A stretch of DNA of 64,000 nt from assembly GCF_022059845.1 (NCBI RefSeq), contig NZ_CP091851.1, positions 496,001 to 560,000 on the forward strand, read 5' to 3'. The notes beneath the pieces are model-generated. The model worked only from the letters and a program-made list of their open reading frames with translations. It made no database searches and had not been told where the DNA came from. Of the stretch, positions 40,062 to 47,977 are shown in pieces. A program made the position numbers and the translations under genes. The stretch is from Terrirubrum flagellatum (GTDB taxonomy: Bacteria > Pseudomonadota > Alphaproteobacteria > Rhizobiales > Beijerinckiaceae). How positions within the stretch are numbered: position 1 is the stretch's first letter; every line of letters starts with the position of its first letter.

Positions 40062-40607
40062 TCAGGGTTTCTTGCGGAACGCGTCGAGCGAAACGACTTT
40101 CGGCCCTTCGCCCGGCGCCTCTTCCGCAACGGCGTCTTCGGCCTTGGCGTCGGCGGGTTTCTTCGGCGCTTTCGCCGGGGCCGTGACCAGCGACTTTTCG
40201 GACTTCTTCGCGGGCGTCGTCGCCGGCGCGGCGGAAGCGGTCGCCTCGCCTTCCTCGGCCTCGAACTTCAGACCGAACTGCACCGAGGGATCGAAAAAGC
40301 CGATGACGGAGTCGTAGGGGACGACGAGTTGTTCATGCACGTTCTTGAAGGAGAGCACGACCTCGAAGCCATGCTCATGCACCTTCAGATCCCAGAACTG
40401 ATGCTGAAGAACGATGGTCATCTCTTCCGGATATTGCTCGCGCAGCCGGTTGGAGATGCGCACGCCGGTGTGCTGCGTCTTGAACGAGATGTAGAGGTGA
40501 TGCTCGCCGGGAAGGCCGTAGCGTGAAATATCCGACAGCACGCGGCGCACGACGCCGCGCAGCGCCTCCTGCACCATCAGATCATAACGAATAAGGTCGG
40601 TGGCCAT
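40062..40607 (-). CDS. sspB: SspB, ClpXP adaptor for ssrA-tagged proteins (alpha type)
   Basis: 181 aa. The substrate-binding domain covers about residues 1-125 (LIRYDLMVQEALRGVVRRVL, then HLYISFKTQHTGVRISNRLRE and TIVLQHQFWDLKV). A long Ala/Lys/Glu linker follows and the C-terminal VVSLDAFRKKP is the ClpX-binding type tail. SspB delivers tmRNA-tagged peptides to ClpXP. Strikingly, the gene for tmRNA lies about 50 bases upstream on the same strand. Confidence 0.93.
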   Translation of the reverse strand: MATDLIRYDLMVQEALRGVVRRVLSDISRYGLPGEHHLYISFKTQHTGVRISNRLREQYPEEMTIVLQHQFWDLKVHEHGFEVVLSFKNVHEQLVVPYDSVIGFFDPSVQFGLKFEAEEGEATASAAPATTPAKKSEKSLVTAPAKAPKKPADAKAEDAVAEEAPGEGPKVVSLDAFRKKP

Positions 40608-40659
40608 TTCAATCCAGGCGGACGATTCCCGGAGAGGCTAATGCAGCCGGGCGCGGAGC

Positions 40660-40988
40660 GAAAGTGCGGGGAAGGTGGAGGCTTCTGTTGCCAGGCGCCT
40701 CCGAGCCCCGCCTTACGCCGCTAAGCGCAAGGACTTAAGATCCGTTTTGGGGACCGCTTACGCAGCCACCGCGACGGGAGCATAGTTGTCATTCGCAACT
40801 ATAGGTTTGACCCGATAACGGCGGTATCATGCCGGGCAAAAGAACACCCTTTACGCCCTCGTCGATCCTGTTTCGCCCCCATCACCAGACATCCGCGGAT
40901 GGCTCGTGGTGGAGGCGCCGGGTACCGCCCCCGGGTCCGAAAGGTTTATTACGGTGACCGTTTATCGCCATAGCCGTCTTGCGACGGC
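40660..40988 (-). ncRNA. ssrA: tmRNA, circularly permuted two-piece form
   Basis: On the minus strand the tag frame is GCG AAT GAC AAC TAT GCT CCC GTC GCG GTG GCT GCG TAA in groups (40796-40758), coding ANDNYAPVAVAA and a stop. The coding piece begins GGGGGCGAAACAGGATCGAC at 40880 (the usual tmRNA 5' end). The acceptor piece precedes it and ends CGCCTCC-A-CCA at 40917-40907, which pairs with GGGGGCG. So the 3' part lies upstream of the 5' part, the alphaproteobacterial permuted layout, with about 26 bases between. The outer ends (40988 and 40660) are estimates. Confidence 0.93.
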
Positions 40989-40994
40989 AAAACT

Positions 40995-41023
40995 GATATA
41001 GGGCCTTGCAGCCGCAAAATCAA
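40995..41023 (-). promoter_or_regulatory. Probable promoter of ssrA
   Basis: On the minus strand TTGATT (41023-41018), 17 bases, then TATATC (41000-40995). This fits a sigma70-type promoter about 10 bases before the likely tmRNA precursor start. It overlaps the leader of the divergent gene at 41042. Confidence 0.5.
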
Positions 41024-41041
41024 AGGGAGGAGCGACCGGAC

Positions 41042-41284
41042 ATGAAGCTTCCCTTTTTCGCAGCCGCTCCTGCGGCGATGACCGACTACAGCGGAATGAC
41101 GGTCAATGAGCGCCTCGTCATTTCCGGTCAGATCGACCTGTGGGACGCGGCCGTTCTCGCTGGCGACAAAGCGAGAATGATCGAGATTCTCGTGAAAACC
41201 CACCTGACGCAAAGCCAGGCCGAGGAGACAGCCGCGGCGGTTCTCGCCGATCCCGAAAGATACGGATTTCCGCCGCGCGCGTGA
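41042..41284 (+). CDS. Small conserved-looking protein of unknown function
   Basis: 80 aa from ATG 41042, with GGGAGGAG about 10 bases upstream. I do not recognise the family. It looks soluble and helical: after a hydrophobic start (MKLPFFAAAPAAM) come VNERLVISGQIDLWDAAVLAGD and ARMIEILVKTHLTQSQAE. It is divergent from ssrA and convergent with marR (gap of 76 bases). Confidence 0.7.
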   Translation: MKLPFFAAAPAAMTDYSGMTVNERLVISGQIDLWDAAVLAGDKARMIEILVKTHLTQSQAEETAAAVLADPERYGFPPRA

Positions 41285-41360
41285 GGCGGAAATGTCGCGC
41301 GAGGAATCCGGTCGTCTCGCGCCGCGCGATCGATGTCGATTGGCCCTAACTCTTCGCTGA

Positions 41361-41816
41361 TCAGACTGTCGCCGGCGCAGGCTTGCCGATGCGATCGAGA
41401 AGATTGGCGAGATCGGCCGCGCTGACGTCGCAGAGATTGCCGCCGAGATGTCGTTCGATCGAGGCGTGATAGGCCGGCCAGATTGATTTGAGCGCTTCAT
41501 CGCCCGTCTCGGTCAGTCGGGCGTGATGGCCACGGCCGTCGCCGGGGCAGGGCTCGCGCAGGATGAGCCCGCTCTTCTCCATCCGGTCGAGCAGGCGCGA
41601 CGCGGTATATTGCGGCAGCTCCAGCTTGCGCTCGAGTTCGACCGGGCGCAGGCGGCGCCCGGGCTCCAGCGACAGCAGGATCAACACCTGACAGACGTCG
41701 AGCGGCGGCTGGCCGCCCGCTTTCAGATCGGCCGACACCGCGTCGAGCAGCCGCCGGCGGGCCATGAGCAGGCTCTGCCAGGTGCGCATCACCGATTCGC
41801 GACAATCAGGCGTCAT
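41361..41816 (-). CDS. MarR family transcriptional regulator
   Basis: 151 aa winged-helix regulator. The HTH region reads RRLRPVELERKLELPQYTASRLLDRMEKSGL (split) near residues 53-83, followed by the wing GDGRGHHARLTETG. MarR proteins act as dimers, usually repressing a divergent gene and released by small aromatic or oxidant signals. It is divergent from a glutathione transferase, and an imperfect palindrome lies in the 131-base gap. Confidence 0.9.
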   Translation of the reverse strand: MTPDCRESVMRTWQSLLMARRRLLDAVSADLKAGGQPPLDVCQVLILLSLEPGRRLRPVELERKLELPQYTASRLLDRMEKSGLILREPCPGDGRGHHARLTETGDEALKSIWPAYHASIERHLGGNLCDVSAADLANLLDRIGKPAPATV

Positions 41817-41853
41817 GGTCGCAATCTAGACAATTCCCGAGGTTGACGGTTCC

Positions 41854-41885
41854 ATGCAAATGCATCTAGTTGGATGCGCGTGCAT
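41854..41885. promoter_or_regulatory. Probable MarR operator
   Basis: A 32-base imperfect inverted repeat, ATGCAAATGCATC-TAGTTG-GATGCGCGTGCAT, with 10 of 13 arm positions matching. It lies between marR and the divergent glutathione transferase gene, where it could control both. Confidence 0.55.
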
Positions 41886-41947
41886 GATATGGCGATCCCA
41901 ACGCCAGCCGCAACCAGCGCCCGCCGATAACCCAAGGAGGAGACCTC

Positions 41948-42562
41948 ATGAAGCTCTATTTCACTCCCGGTGCCTGCTCGCTTTCGCCCCATATCGTGCT
42001 GCACGAGGCGGGCGCCGCGCACGAACTTGTGAGGGTCGACCTCAAGACCAAGAAGACGGAAGCCGGCGACGATTATCTCGCGATCAATCCCAAGGGCCAG
42101 GTGCCAGCCTTGGCGCTCGATAACGGCGCGGTGCTGACCGAGGGGCCGGCGATCGTCCAATATATCGCCGACAAAAAGCCCGAGGCGAAGCTTGCGCCGG
42201 CCAATGGCTCGACCGAGCGCTACCGGCTGCAGGAGTGGCTCAACTATCTCACCTCGGAGATCCACAAGAGCTTCTCGCCCCTGTTCGGCGCCGACACGCC
42301 GGCGGAATTCAAGACGATCGCGACGAACAAGCTCAACAAGCAGTTCGCTTTCCTCGACAAGAAGCTCGCCGGCGACGGCTATCTCACGGGCAAGGATTTC
42401 TCGGTGGCGGATGCCTATCTCTTCACCCTCACCAACTGGGCGAAGCCGGTCGCGATCGATCTCGCGCCTTATCCGAATCTCGTCGCCTATCGCGAGCGCG
42501 TTGCTGCGCGCCCGGCGGTGCAGGCGGCGATGATGGATGAGGGCCTGATCAAGAAGGCCTGA
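41948..42562 (+). CDS. Glutathione S-transferase, beta class (GstA-like)
   Basis: 204 aa cytoplasmic enzyme conjugating glutathione to electrophiles. The N-terminal thioredoxin fold starts MKLYFTPGACSLSPH with Cys10 as in bacterial beta-class enzymes, and contains NPKGQVPAL and LTEGPAIVQYIAD (glutathione site). The C-terminal helical domain has EWLNYLTSEIHKSFSPLF with the conserved His. AAGGAGGA precedes the ATG. Regulation by the divergent MarR protein is likely. Confidence 0.92.
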   Translation: MKLYFTPGACSLSPHIVLHEAGAAHELVRVDLKTKKTEAGDDYLAINPKGQVPALALDNGAVLTEGPAIVQYIADKKPEAKLAPANGSTERYRLQEWLNYLTSEIHKSFSPLFGADTPAEFKTIATNKLNKQFAFLDKKLAGDGYLTGKDFSVADAYLFTLTNWAKPVAIDLAPYPNLVAYRERVAARPAVQAAMMDEGLIKKA

Positions 42563-42640
42563 TCAGGAGGCGGCGAGCTCTGCGCATCAACTCCTTGCGG
42601 CGCGGCGCGCCTCGACTATCGTCGCGCCGCATTCGGAGTA

Positions 42641-42747
42641 TGGCGCGAAAAAGCGGGAACCGGTTTTTCGCGAGAGCCATGCTCCAAACCGTGAGAATCG
42701 ATCACGCTTTCGCCCTTTGATTGTTTCAATCAAAGGGCGGCGTGATC
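42641..42747. repeat. Intergenic repeat with long hairpin
   Basis: The stretch begins GGCGCGAAAAAGCGGGAACCG near 42643 (minus one base), a sequence type dispersed in intergenic DNA of this order, and ends in a long hairpin: 42700-42723 GATCACGCTTTCGCCCTTTG and arm 42727-42747 CAATCAAAGGGCGGCGTGAT. It is directly upstream of the ribosome site of the second glutathione transferase and could affect its expression. Confidence 0.7.
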
Positions 42748-42762
42748 TCGGAGGGGTTGTTG

Positions 42763-43383
42763 ATGTCGGTCACCATTCACGGCACGGCGAAGTCGCGCGC
42801 GGTCCGCAATATCTGGATGGCGGAGGAGCTCGGGCTCGCCTACGCCCATGATCCCGTCGATTTCCGCGATGGCGGTTCGATGAAGCCGGACTATCTCGCG
42901 CTCAACGATATGGGCCAGGTGCCGGCCATGAGCGACGAAGGCGTCGTGCTGACAGAATCGCTCGCCATCAATCTCTATCTCGCGAAGAAGCATGGCGGGC
43001 CGCTCGGGCCGCGCGATCTTATCGAAGACGCGTTGATGACGAAATGGACGCTCTTCGCTGCGACGCAGGTCGAAGGTCCCGGCATCGTCTGCCTGCAGCA
43101 CGCGCTGATGCTGCCGGAGGACAAGCGCGACGCGAAGCTGCTCGACGAGACGATCGCGAAATCGGCGCGCGCGTTCAAGCATCTCGACCGCGCGCTCGAG
43201 AAGGGCGGCGGCTGGCTGGTCGGCGGGCGCTTCACCGCCGCCGACATCAATGTCGCGATGTGCGTGTTCTATTTCCGCGGCAGGCCTGACGTCGTCGCGA
43301 GCTATCCCCATGTCGCGACTTGGTGGGCGGATGTGACGGGGCGCCCCGCCTACAAGAAGGCGATGGCGCTGCGCGGAGATTGA
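42763..43383 (+). CDS. Glutathione S-transferase family protein
   Basis: 206 aa from ATG 42763 with GGAGG nine bases upstream. The N-terminal domain has SVTIHGTAKSRAVRNIWMAEEL, NDMGQVPAMSDEGVVLTES and LAINLYLAKKHGG; the C-terminal domain has GGGWLVGGRFTAADINVAM, the N-capping box region of the family. It is not closely similar to the gene at 41948, and its active residue (Ser or Thr in the first strand) differs from the Cys type. Substrate unknown. Confidence 0.88.
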   Translation: MSVTIHGTAKSRAVRNIWMAEELGLAYAHDPVDFRDGGSMKPDYLALNDMGQVPAMSDEGVVLTESLAINLYLAKKHGGPLGPRDLIEDALMTKWTLFAATQVEGPGIVCLQHALMLPEDKRDAKLLDETIAKSARAFKHLDRALEKGGGWLVGGRFTAADINVAMCVFYFRGRPDVVASYPHVATWWADVTGRPAYKKAMALRGD

Positions 43384-43386
43384 TCC

Positions 43387-44037
43387 GTGTTCTCTAACGC
43401 CGCGCCGCTGCGACGCGCGGCGCTCGCAATCGTTCTCCTGTCGGCCGTTACGGGCGTGATCCTGCAAAGCATTGCGTCCGTCGGCTTCGCGCAGGCGCGG
43501 GGCCTGAGCCCCTTCTTCGGGCTCTGGCGCATGCTGCTGTTCTTCACGGTGCTGACCAACATCCTCGTGGCGGCGGTGTGTCTTGCGTCCCTCAGGGACG
43601 AGAAGGGCGAGAGTTTTCTCAGCAGCCCTTCGACGCAGGCGGCGACGGCGCTCTACATCATCATCGTTGGCGCGATTCACAATCTGCTGCTCGCCGATCT
43701 CCTGACGCTGAGCGGCCTGCGATCTGCGGCCGACTTTTTCATCCATGACGCGACGCCGATCCTCTATGTCGCGACATGGCTGCTCTTCTTGCGCAAGGGC
43801 GCGCTGCAATGGAGCGACGCGCTCTGGTGGCTCGCCTATCCCCTCTGCTATTTCGTCTATGTGCTCGTGCGCGGCGCGATCGACAATTTCTACCCCTATC
43901 CGTTTCTCGATGTCGCGCGGCAAGGCGCGACACAGGTGTCGCTCAACGGCGTCGCGCTGCTGGCGCTCTTTATCGGTCTCGGACTTGCGATCGTCGCGAT
44001 TGATCGCGCGATAAAGCGCAGATTCAAGCCTGCCTGA
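43387..44037 (+). CDS. Pr6Pr family membrane protein
   Basis: 216 aa with a GTG start three bases after the transferase stop. About six membrane segments are visible. FFTVLTNILVAAV, FFIHDATPILYVATWLLF, LAYPLCYFVYVLVRG and YPYPFLDV fit the Pr6Pr (FAR-17a/AIG1-like) membrane family, whose bacterial members have no assigned function. The 3' end overlaps that of the convergent diguanylate cyclase gene by 14 bases. Confidence 0.8.
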   Translation: MFSNAAPLRRAALAIVLLSAVTGVILQSIASVGFAQARGLSPFFGLWRMLLFFTVLTNILVAAVCLASLRDEKGESFLSSPSTQAATALYIIIVGAIHNLLLADLLTLSGLRSAADFFIHDATPILYVATWLLFLRKGALQWSDALWWLAYPLCYFVYVLVRGAIDNFYPYPFLDVARQGATQVSLNGVALLALFIGLGLAIVAIDRAIKRRFKPA

Positions 44038-45268
44038 TTTTGCCCGCCAGCGCGACGACAGAGCCGCGCGCATTGTTGCGGTCCTCGCTATTCTTGAGGA
44101 AAGGCGGCCAGATCTGGTTGCGGCCGTTGCGCTTGGCGGCATAGAGCGCAGCGTCCGCGGCCGCGATCAATTCGGGCGCGGCGATCGCGGCGATGGGGCC
44201 GGCGGCGACGCCGAAGCTCGCCGTCACCACGCTGCGGAAGCCCATCGCTTCATGCGGCATGGCGAGCATTTCGAGCGAGCGGCGGATGCGCTCGGCCATG
44301 CGGATCGCCTGGCGCAGATCGAGGCCCGGCAGCAGCACGAGAATTTCTTCGCCGCCATAGCGGATCGCGGTGTCGCCGCCGCCGCGCAGCTCGGCGCGAA
44401 CGCAGGCGGCGGCGCGCTTCAGGCAGAGATCGCCGGCGACATGGCCGTAACGATCGTTGAACAGCTTGAAATGATCGATGTCGATCATGATCATCGCGAT
44501 GCTGGCGTCGTTCCAGGCGGGGTCGCCCCAGACGTCGTCGATGCGCGACGTCAGCAGACGCCGGCTGCCAAGCTCGGTGAGCGCGTCACGCATCGCGACC
44601 GCCTCGGCTTCGGCGTGACGCAGGCGATCGCGCAGCCCGTGCAGATAGACGCGCCGCGCGTCGCGTTCGAGATAGTAGTTGCTGATGAGCGTGAGATAGG
44701 CCGCGGCCGTCATCGTCGTCACCGCGGTTGCGGCGATCGGAATTGACAGATGCACGCTGGTGAAGACCGCAAGCGCATGAAGGATCAGGAAAATTGCGGA
44801 GACGATCATGGCGTAGCGATAGGGCAGGCGCTGGACCGTGTTGGTGAAGAGCAGCACCAGAATCACGAAATACTGGTAGTGCGCCGCGTCAGGCGAAGCC
44901 GTTAGCATGAACACGCCGAGCATCTGCAACGCCATCGCAAGCGGGATCGAGGCGGTGAGGGCTTCGCGAAGAAATTTCGGGCTCTCCTCTTTCGGAAAGC
45001 GTCCCGCGAAGATGATCCAGGGCGTCACGACGAAGGCGTGGAGCAACAGGGACAGGCGGAACTGATCCTGAAGCAGAAACCATTCGGGGATCAGAAAGAG
45101 ATTGTAGCAGACGACATTCGCGAGCGTGGCGGCGCGCAGCCTGAGATGCCGGCGGTGGCGGCGATCGAGTTCGAAACGCTGTTCGAGCCAGTCCGGAAAA
45201 TTGAGGGCCTTGCGCTTCGCGGCGATGAACTCGTCGACAGCGGCGAGCGTAACCTCAGTATCTCCCAT
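44024..45268 (-). CDS. Membrane-bound diguanylate cyclase (GGDEF domain)
   Basis: 414 aa. Residues about 45-215 hold six hydrophobic segments forming a membrane sensor region, then a short coiled linker (YLHGLRDRLRHAEAEAVAMRD) and a GGDEF domain at about 235-400. The active site is intact as YGGEEI near residue 305, with metal-binding MIDIDHFKLFNDRYGH. The inhibitory RxxD site expected just before GGEE reads GGGD, so product inhibition at the I-site is probably absent. It should make cyclic di-GMP. Confidence 0.9.
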   Translation of the reverse strand: MGDTEVTLAAVDEFIAAKRKALNFPDWLEQRFELDRRHRRHLRLRAATLANVVCYNLFLIPEWFLLQDQFRLSLLLHAFVVTPWIIFAGRFPKEESPKFLREALTASIPLAMALQMLGVFMLTASPDAAHYQYFVILVLLFTNTVQRLPYRYAMIVSAIFLILHALAVFTSVHLSIPIAATAVTTMTAAAYLTLISNYYLERDARRVYLHGLRDRLRHAEAEAVAMRDALTELGSRRLLTSRIDDVWGDPAWNDASIAMIMIDIDHFKLFNDRYGHVAGDLCLKRAAACVRAELRGGGDTAIRYGGEEILVLLPGLDLRQAIRMAERIRRSLEMLAMPHEAMGFRSVVTASFGVAAGPIAAIAAPELIAAADAALYAAKRNGRNQIWPPFLKNSEDRNNARGSVVALAGKIRQA

Positions 45269-45376
45269 CGCTACGCCTCCCGCGGCGCCGATGAACCACG
45301 CGTCATCGCCGCTGTCTTGCGCGCGCTTTATTGCCGCGTTCTTAAATCGATCGGAGAGACTCCCTCGGGAAGAATA

Positions 45377-45393
45377 CCTATCGTAACGATAGG
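45377..45393. promoter_or_regulatory. Perfect 17-base palindrome upstream of the diguanylate cyclase
   Basis: CCTATCGTAACGATAGG is a perfect inverted repeat about 110 bases before the start of the divergently read GGDEF gene. It looks like an operator for a dimeric regulator; no regulator gene is adjacent. Confidence 0.4.
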
Positions 45394-45534
45394 CGCTCGG
45401 CGGTCTTTATCGCACCGCTCTTCTTCGATGGAAGCGATGGCGCCTTGGTTGGATCGTTGTCGTGCGTCGCGCCTTCCCGGCTACGCCGTAGCGAAGCCGC
45501 TCCGGCTTCGCCGAGGCGAGCGGCGCGGATTCTT

Positions 45535-45692
45535 GCGCTGGGGCCGGACACGGTTCCGTTCCACTTCGTTGCACTTCACCGTTCCGGGGACGGCGACAGC
45601 TTCAGCGCTTCAAATTGAAGCTCCCTCCGTCCCCGGATTCGTGGAGCGAGCGGAGCGAGTGGAACGAAGTCCGGGGCCCAGCGAAGATTCGC
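45535..45692. repeat. Second locus of the 21.1-kb inverted repeat family
   Basis: Two inverted copies: about 45537-45602 (GCTGGGGCCGGACACGGTTC ... CGTTCCGGGGACGG) and 45622-45692 (CCGTCCCCGGATTCG ... GTCCGGGGCCCAGCG). Each matches the elements at 21097-21296. Together with the 17-base palindrome this accounts for most of the gene-free stretch 45269-45727. Confidence 0.8.
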
Positions 45693-45727
45693 GCCGAAAG
45701 GCGCGCTTCAATTCAGAACGCGATCCC

Positions 45728-46978
45728 TCACGCCCATTCGCCCTTGCGGAAGACAGGCGTGCGCGAACCATCGGCGCGCACGCCGTCGATGTCGACCTGG
45801 TCTGAGCCGATCATCCAGTCGATGTGGATGAAGCTCTTGTTGCCGCCCTGCGCCGCGATCTGCTCCGGCGTCAGCTTCGCGCCATCGATGAAGCATTTCG
45901 AATAGCACTGGCCGAGCGCGATGTGGCAGGACGCGTTCTCGTCGAACAAGGTATTGTAGAACAGGATGCCGCTCTGCGAGATCGGCGAGGAGTGCGGCAC
46001 AAGCGCGACTTCGCCGAGACGGCGCGCGCCGTCGTCGGTGTCGATCACCTTGTTCAGCACTTCTTCGCCGCGCGTCGCCTTCGCCTCGACGATGCGGCCT
46101 TCCTCGAAGCGCACCTGGATGCCGTCGATCAGCGTGCCTTGATGCGAAAGCGGCTTGGTGCTTGCGACATGGCCGGAGACGCGACGCGCGTGCGGCGTGG
46201 TGAACACTTCCTCGGTCGGAATGTTCGGATTGCAGGTAATCCCGTTCTTCGCCGTCGAGGCGCCGCCCTGCCATTCATGGCCGTCGGCGAGGCCGATGAT
46301 GAGGTCCGTGCCCGGGCCGGTGAAATGCAAGGAATGGAAACGCTGGCCATTCAGCCATTGCGTGCGCTTGCGCAAATTCGCGTTGTGCGTCTCCCACGCC
46401 GCGACCGGGTCGTCCTTGTCGACGCGCGAGGCCGCAAAGATCGCGTGCGCGAGCTTCGCCACAGCGACATCCTCGTCTTCGCCGGGGAAGACCTGCTTCG
46501 CCCAGGACGAGCCGGGATAGGCGACGATGTTCCAGTTGATGTCGAAGCCGGCGATCTTTTCGAGCGCTGGCTGATAGGCGATCGAGTTCGCCTTGTTGGC
46601 GCGCGCGACCTTGGCGGGATCTTCGCCTGACAGCAGCATGGGATTGTCGCCGACGATGGCGAGGCGCGCGGTGTTGGCGGCGAAGGCCTTGCCGACGCCG
46701 TCATAGAGCCAGGTCGGCGCGCGATCGAAGCTGAGATCATGGCCGTTGCGATAGCGCGCAAGCGTCATCTCCTCGTCGGCGAAGATCGGCGTCACGAGGC
46801 CGGCGCCGGCGGCGTAAGCGTGCTTCGCGACAAGCCTGACAAGCGGCAGCGCCGCGACCGGCGCGGTGAGGAAAAGGTCCTGCCCCGGCTGCAGGCGCAG
46901 GCCGACCTTCACGGCGACTTCGGCGAGACGGTCGAGCTTTTTGGCGTCGATGGCGGAGGGGAGGGGGAGTGTGGGCAT
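45728..46978 (-). CDS. M29 family aminopeptidase (AmpS/aminopeptidase T type)
   Basis: 416 aa metallopeptidase, normal family length, from ATG 46978 (ATG 46987 also possible; no clear ribosome site). The N-terminal domain has VGLRLQPGQDLFLTAPVAALPLVRLVAKHAY-like sequence (split). C-terminal metal ligands can be seen in EVFTTPHARRVSG, GRIVEAKATRGEE, LVPHSSPISQSG and HIDWMIGSDQVDIDG. It removes N-terminal residues from peptides in the cytoplasm. It stands alone among repeat elements. Confidence 0.92.
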   Translation of the reverse strand: MPTLPLPSAIDAKKLDRLAEVAVKVGLRLQPGQDLFLTAPVAALPLVRLVAKHAYAAGAGLVTPIFADEEMTLARYRNGHDLSFDRAPTWLYDGVGKAFAANTARLAIVGDNPMLLSGEDPAKVARANKANSIAYQPALEKIAGFDINWNIVAYPGSSWAKQVFPGEDEDVAVAKLAHAIFAASRVDKDDPVAAWETHNANLRKRTQWLNGQRFHSLHFTGPGTDLIIGLADGHEWQGGASTAKNGITCNPNIPTEEVFTTPHARRVSGHVASTKPLSHQGTLIDGIQVRFEEGRIVEAKATRGEEVLNKVIDTDDGARRLGEVALVPHSSPISQSGILFYNTLFDENASCHIALGQCYSKCFIDGAKLTPEQIAAQGGNKSFIHIDWMIGSDQVDIDGVRADGSRTPVFRKGEWA

Positions 46979-47121
46979 GGGGAGCATCCAAAAGGGGAGG
47001 CGCGAAACCTGAGGGCCTGTCATCGCCGGGCTTGGGCTGACGATCCAGTGCAAAAACGCGGAGCGGGTTTGAAGTGATGGCGCAAGGCTCGGATCGGCCG
47101 TTCACGCGCAGTCTTCCTCCA

Positions 47122-47213
47122 GATGTCATCGCCCGGCTTGACCGGGCGATCCAGACCGCCGCTTCAACATTGTGGATGATCTCTGGATGCCCGGCTCAAG
47201 GCCGGGCATGACA
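47122..47213. repeat. Inverted pair of GGCCGGGC-type palindromes
   Basis: Units at 47122-47153 (GATGTCATCGCCCGGC ... CCGGGCGATCCAG) and 47182-47213 (CTGGATGCCCGGC ... GCCGGGCATGACAT) in opposite orientation. A further partial copy is at about 46999-47045 (CTGTCATCGCCGGGC). Same family as at 25317 and 28358. Confidence 0.8.
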
Positions 47214-47247
47214 TTTGAAAAAAGATCGCGGGTCGCGACCGTGCCGC

Positions 47248-47276
47248 TTGACATTTCGTGATTAAATTCCTAATAT
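47248..47276 (+). promoter_or_regulatory. Near-consensus sigma70 promoter with no ORF behind it
   Basis: TTGACA (47248-47253), a 17-base spacer, and TAATAT (47271-47276): the best promoter match I found in the window. Transcription would start near 47283. No convincing protein frame follows for over 600 bases. Confidence 0.7.
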
Positions 47277-47282
47277 TGATCT

Positions 47283-47550
47283 TGCCTCTGCTCTTCTCGG
47301 GGCCGTCCGGGTCAGGACCGAACGGGAGCGGAGGGCGGACCTGCGGATTTCCGCCACGACCTGGCGGCGGAGATTCCCGGGAGCTTCCGACGGCACGTCC
47401 GCCTGACAATACGATCAGGCTGTCCGAACGGACCTTAAGCGGTACGCCGCGGAGAGCGTGCGACGGGAGGTTTCAGAATCCGCGCCGGGAGCGCCGGAAG
47501 GCGAAATCCCATCACTCATTTTCGGCCGCGCCTATCGGCGCTCCCGGCCT
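47283..47550 (+). ncRNA. Candidate structured RNA, identity unknown
   Basis: The stretch behind the strong promoter is rich in stem-loops: GTCCG/CGGAC around 47306-47340, GCCTGA/TCAGGC (47401-47420), GTCCG-AA-CGGAC (47422-47433), and GGGAGCGCCG/CGGCGCTCCC (47487-47496 with 47536-47545). A segment at 47311-47331, GTCAGGACCGAACGGGAGCGG in part, resembles the tip of signal recognition particle RNA, but the flanks do not pair as they should. The 3' end is unknown. It could be a stable RNA or the long leader of leuA. Confidence 0.35.
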
Positions 47551-47644
47551 CCCCTCGGAGGCGAGGATGAAGATGAAGGGAAAAGAGCAAAGCGGGACAG
47601 AAGGAATTGGAGCCGTGCAGGTGCGCGGGGAATTGGTGCGTTCC

Positions 47645-47785
47645 TTTGAACTGTCATCCCGGGCGCGCTGCAGCGCGAAGCGGTGCGGCGCAGACCCGGG
47701 ATCTCTGAGGGATTAGCCAATCGCAAAGCGATCCCGGATCAGCGGCGCATCATTGCATGCTGCGCCGCGTCCGGGATGACGGCCG
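47645..47785. repeat. Palindromic repeat cluster (CATCCCGGG type)
   Basis: Inverted units with the ends TGTCATCCCGGGCGCGCTGC near 47647 and GCGCCGCGTCCGGGATGAC near 47762, with two more CCCGGGAT/GATCCCGGAT cores between. It is a third palindrome family of REP type, related in its GTCAT...ATGAC ends to the others. It separates the candidate RNA from the leuA leader. Confidence 0.7.
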
Positions 47786-47884
47786 CGCTCTTCGCACGCT
47801 TGCCTCTCTGTTCGCCCTCCGTTAACAGGCTTGCCCTAGGTTCACGGGGCTGCACGGAACAGCGCGGCCGGATGAGGACAGCGC

Positions 47885-47977
47885 GTGTCGATCGATGTTG
47901 CGATCTCGACCGGAATGAGGGGCGGCTCCGCCCTGTCCGCGCGCGCGCTCCTTCCGCTTCTTCTTAGCCGCCCCTGA
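47885..47977 (+). CDS. Leucine-rich leader peptide of leuA
   Basis: A short frame ending in Leu-rich codons: from ATG 47915 it reads MRGGSALSARALLPLLLSRP and stops at 47977. An in-frame GTG at 47885, with GAGGA about 7 bases upstream, would make it 30 aa and has the better ribosome site. Five of the last nine residues are Leu, four of them CTT, a codon much rarer than CTC or CTG in this GC-rich DNA. This is the layout of an amino acid attenuation peptide. leuA begins 115 bases after its stop. Confidence 0.7.
   Translation: MSIDVAISTGMRGGSALSARALLPLLLSRP

Noticed and set aside
47311-47331. SRP (4.5S) RNA tip-like sequence GTCAGGACCGAACGGGAGCGG region
   Set aside because: The core resembles the conserved SRP loop, but flanking bases do not form the required helix and the tetraloop is unusual, so I only list an unidentified RNA candidate.
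47258-47716. 152-codon frame in the gap before leuA
   Set aside because: Starts inside the promoter, runs through hairpins and repeats, and has no ribosome site or similarity.
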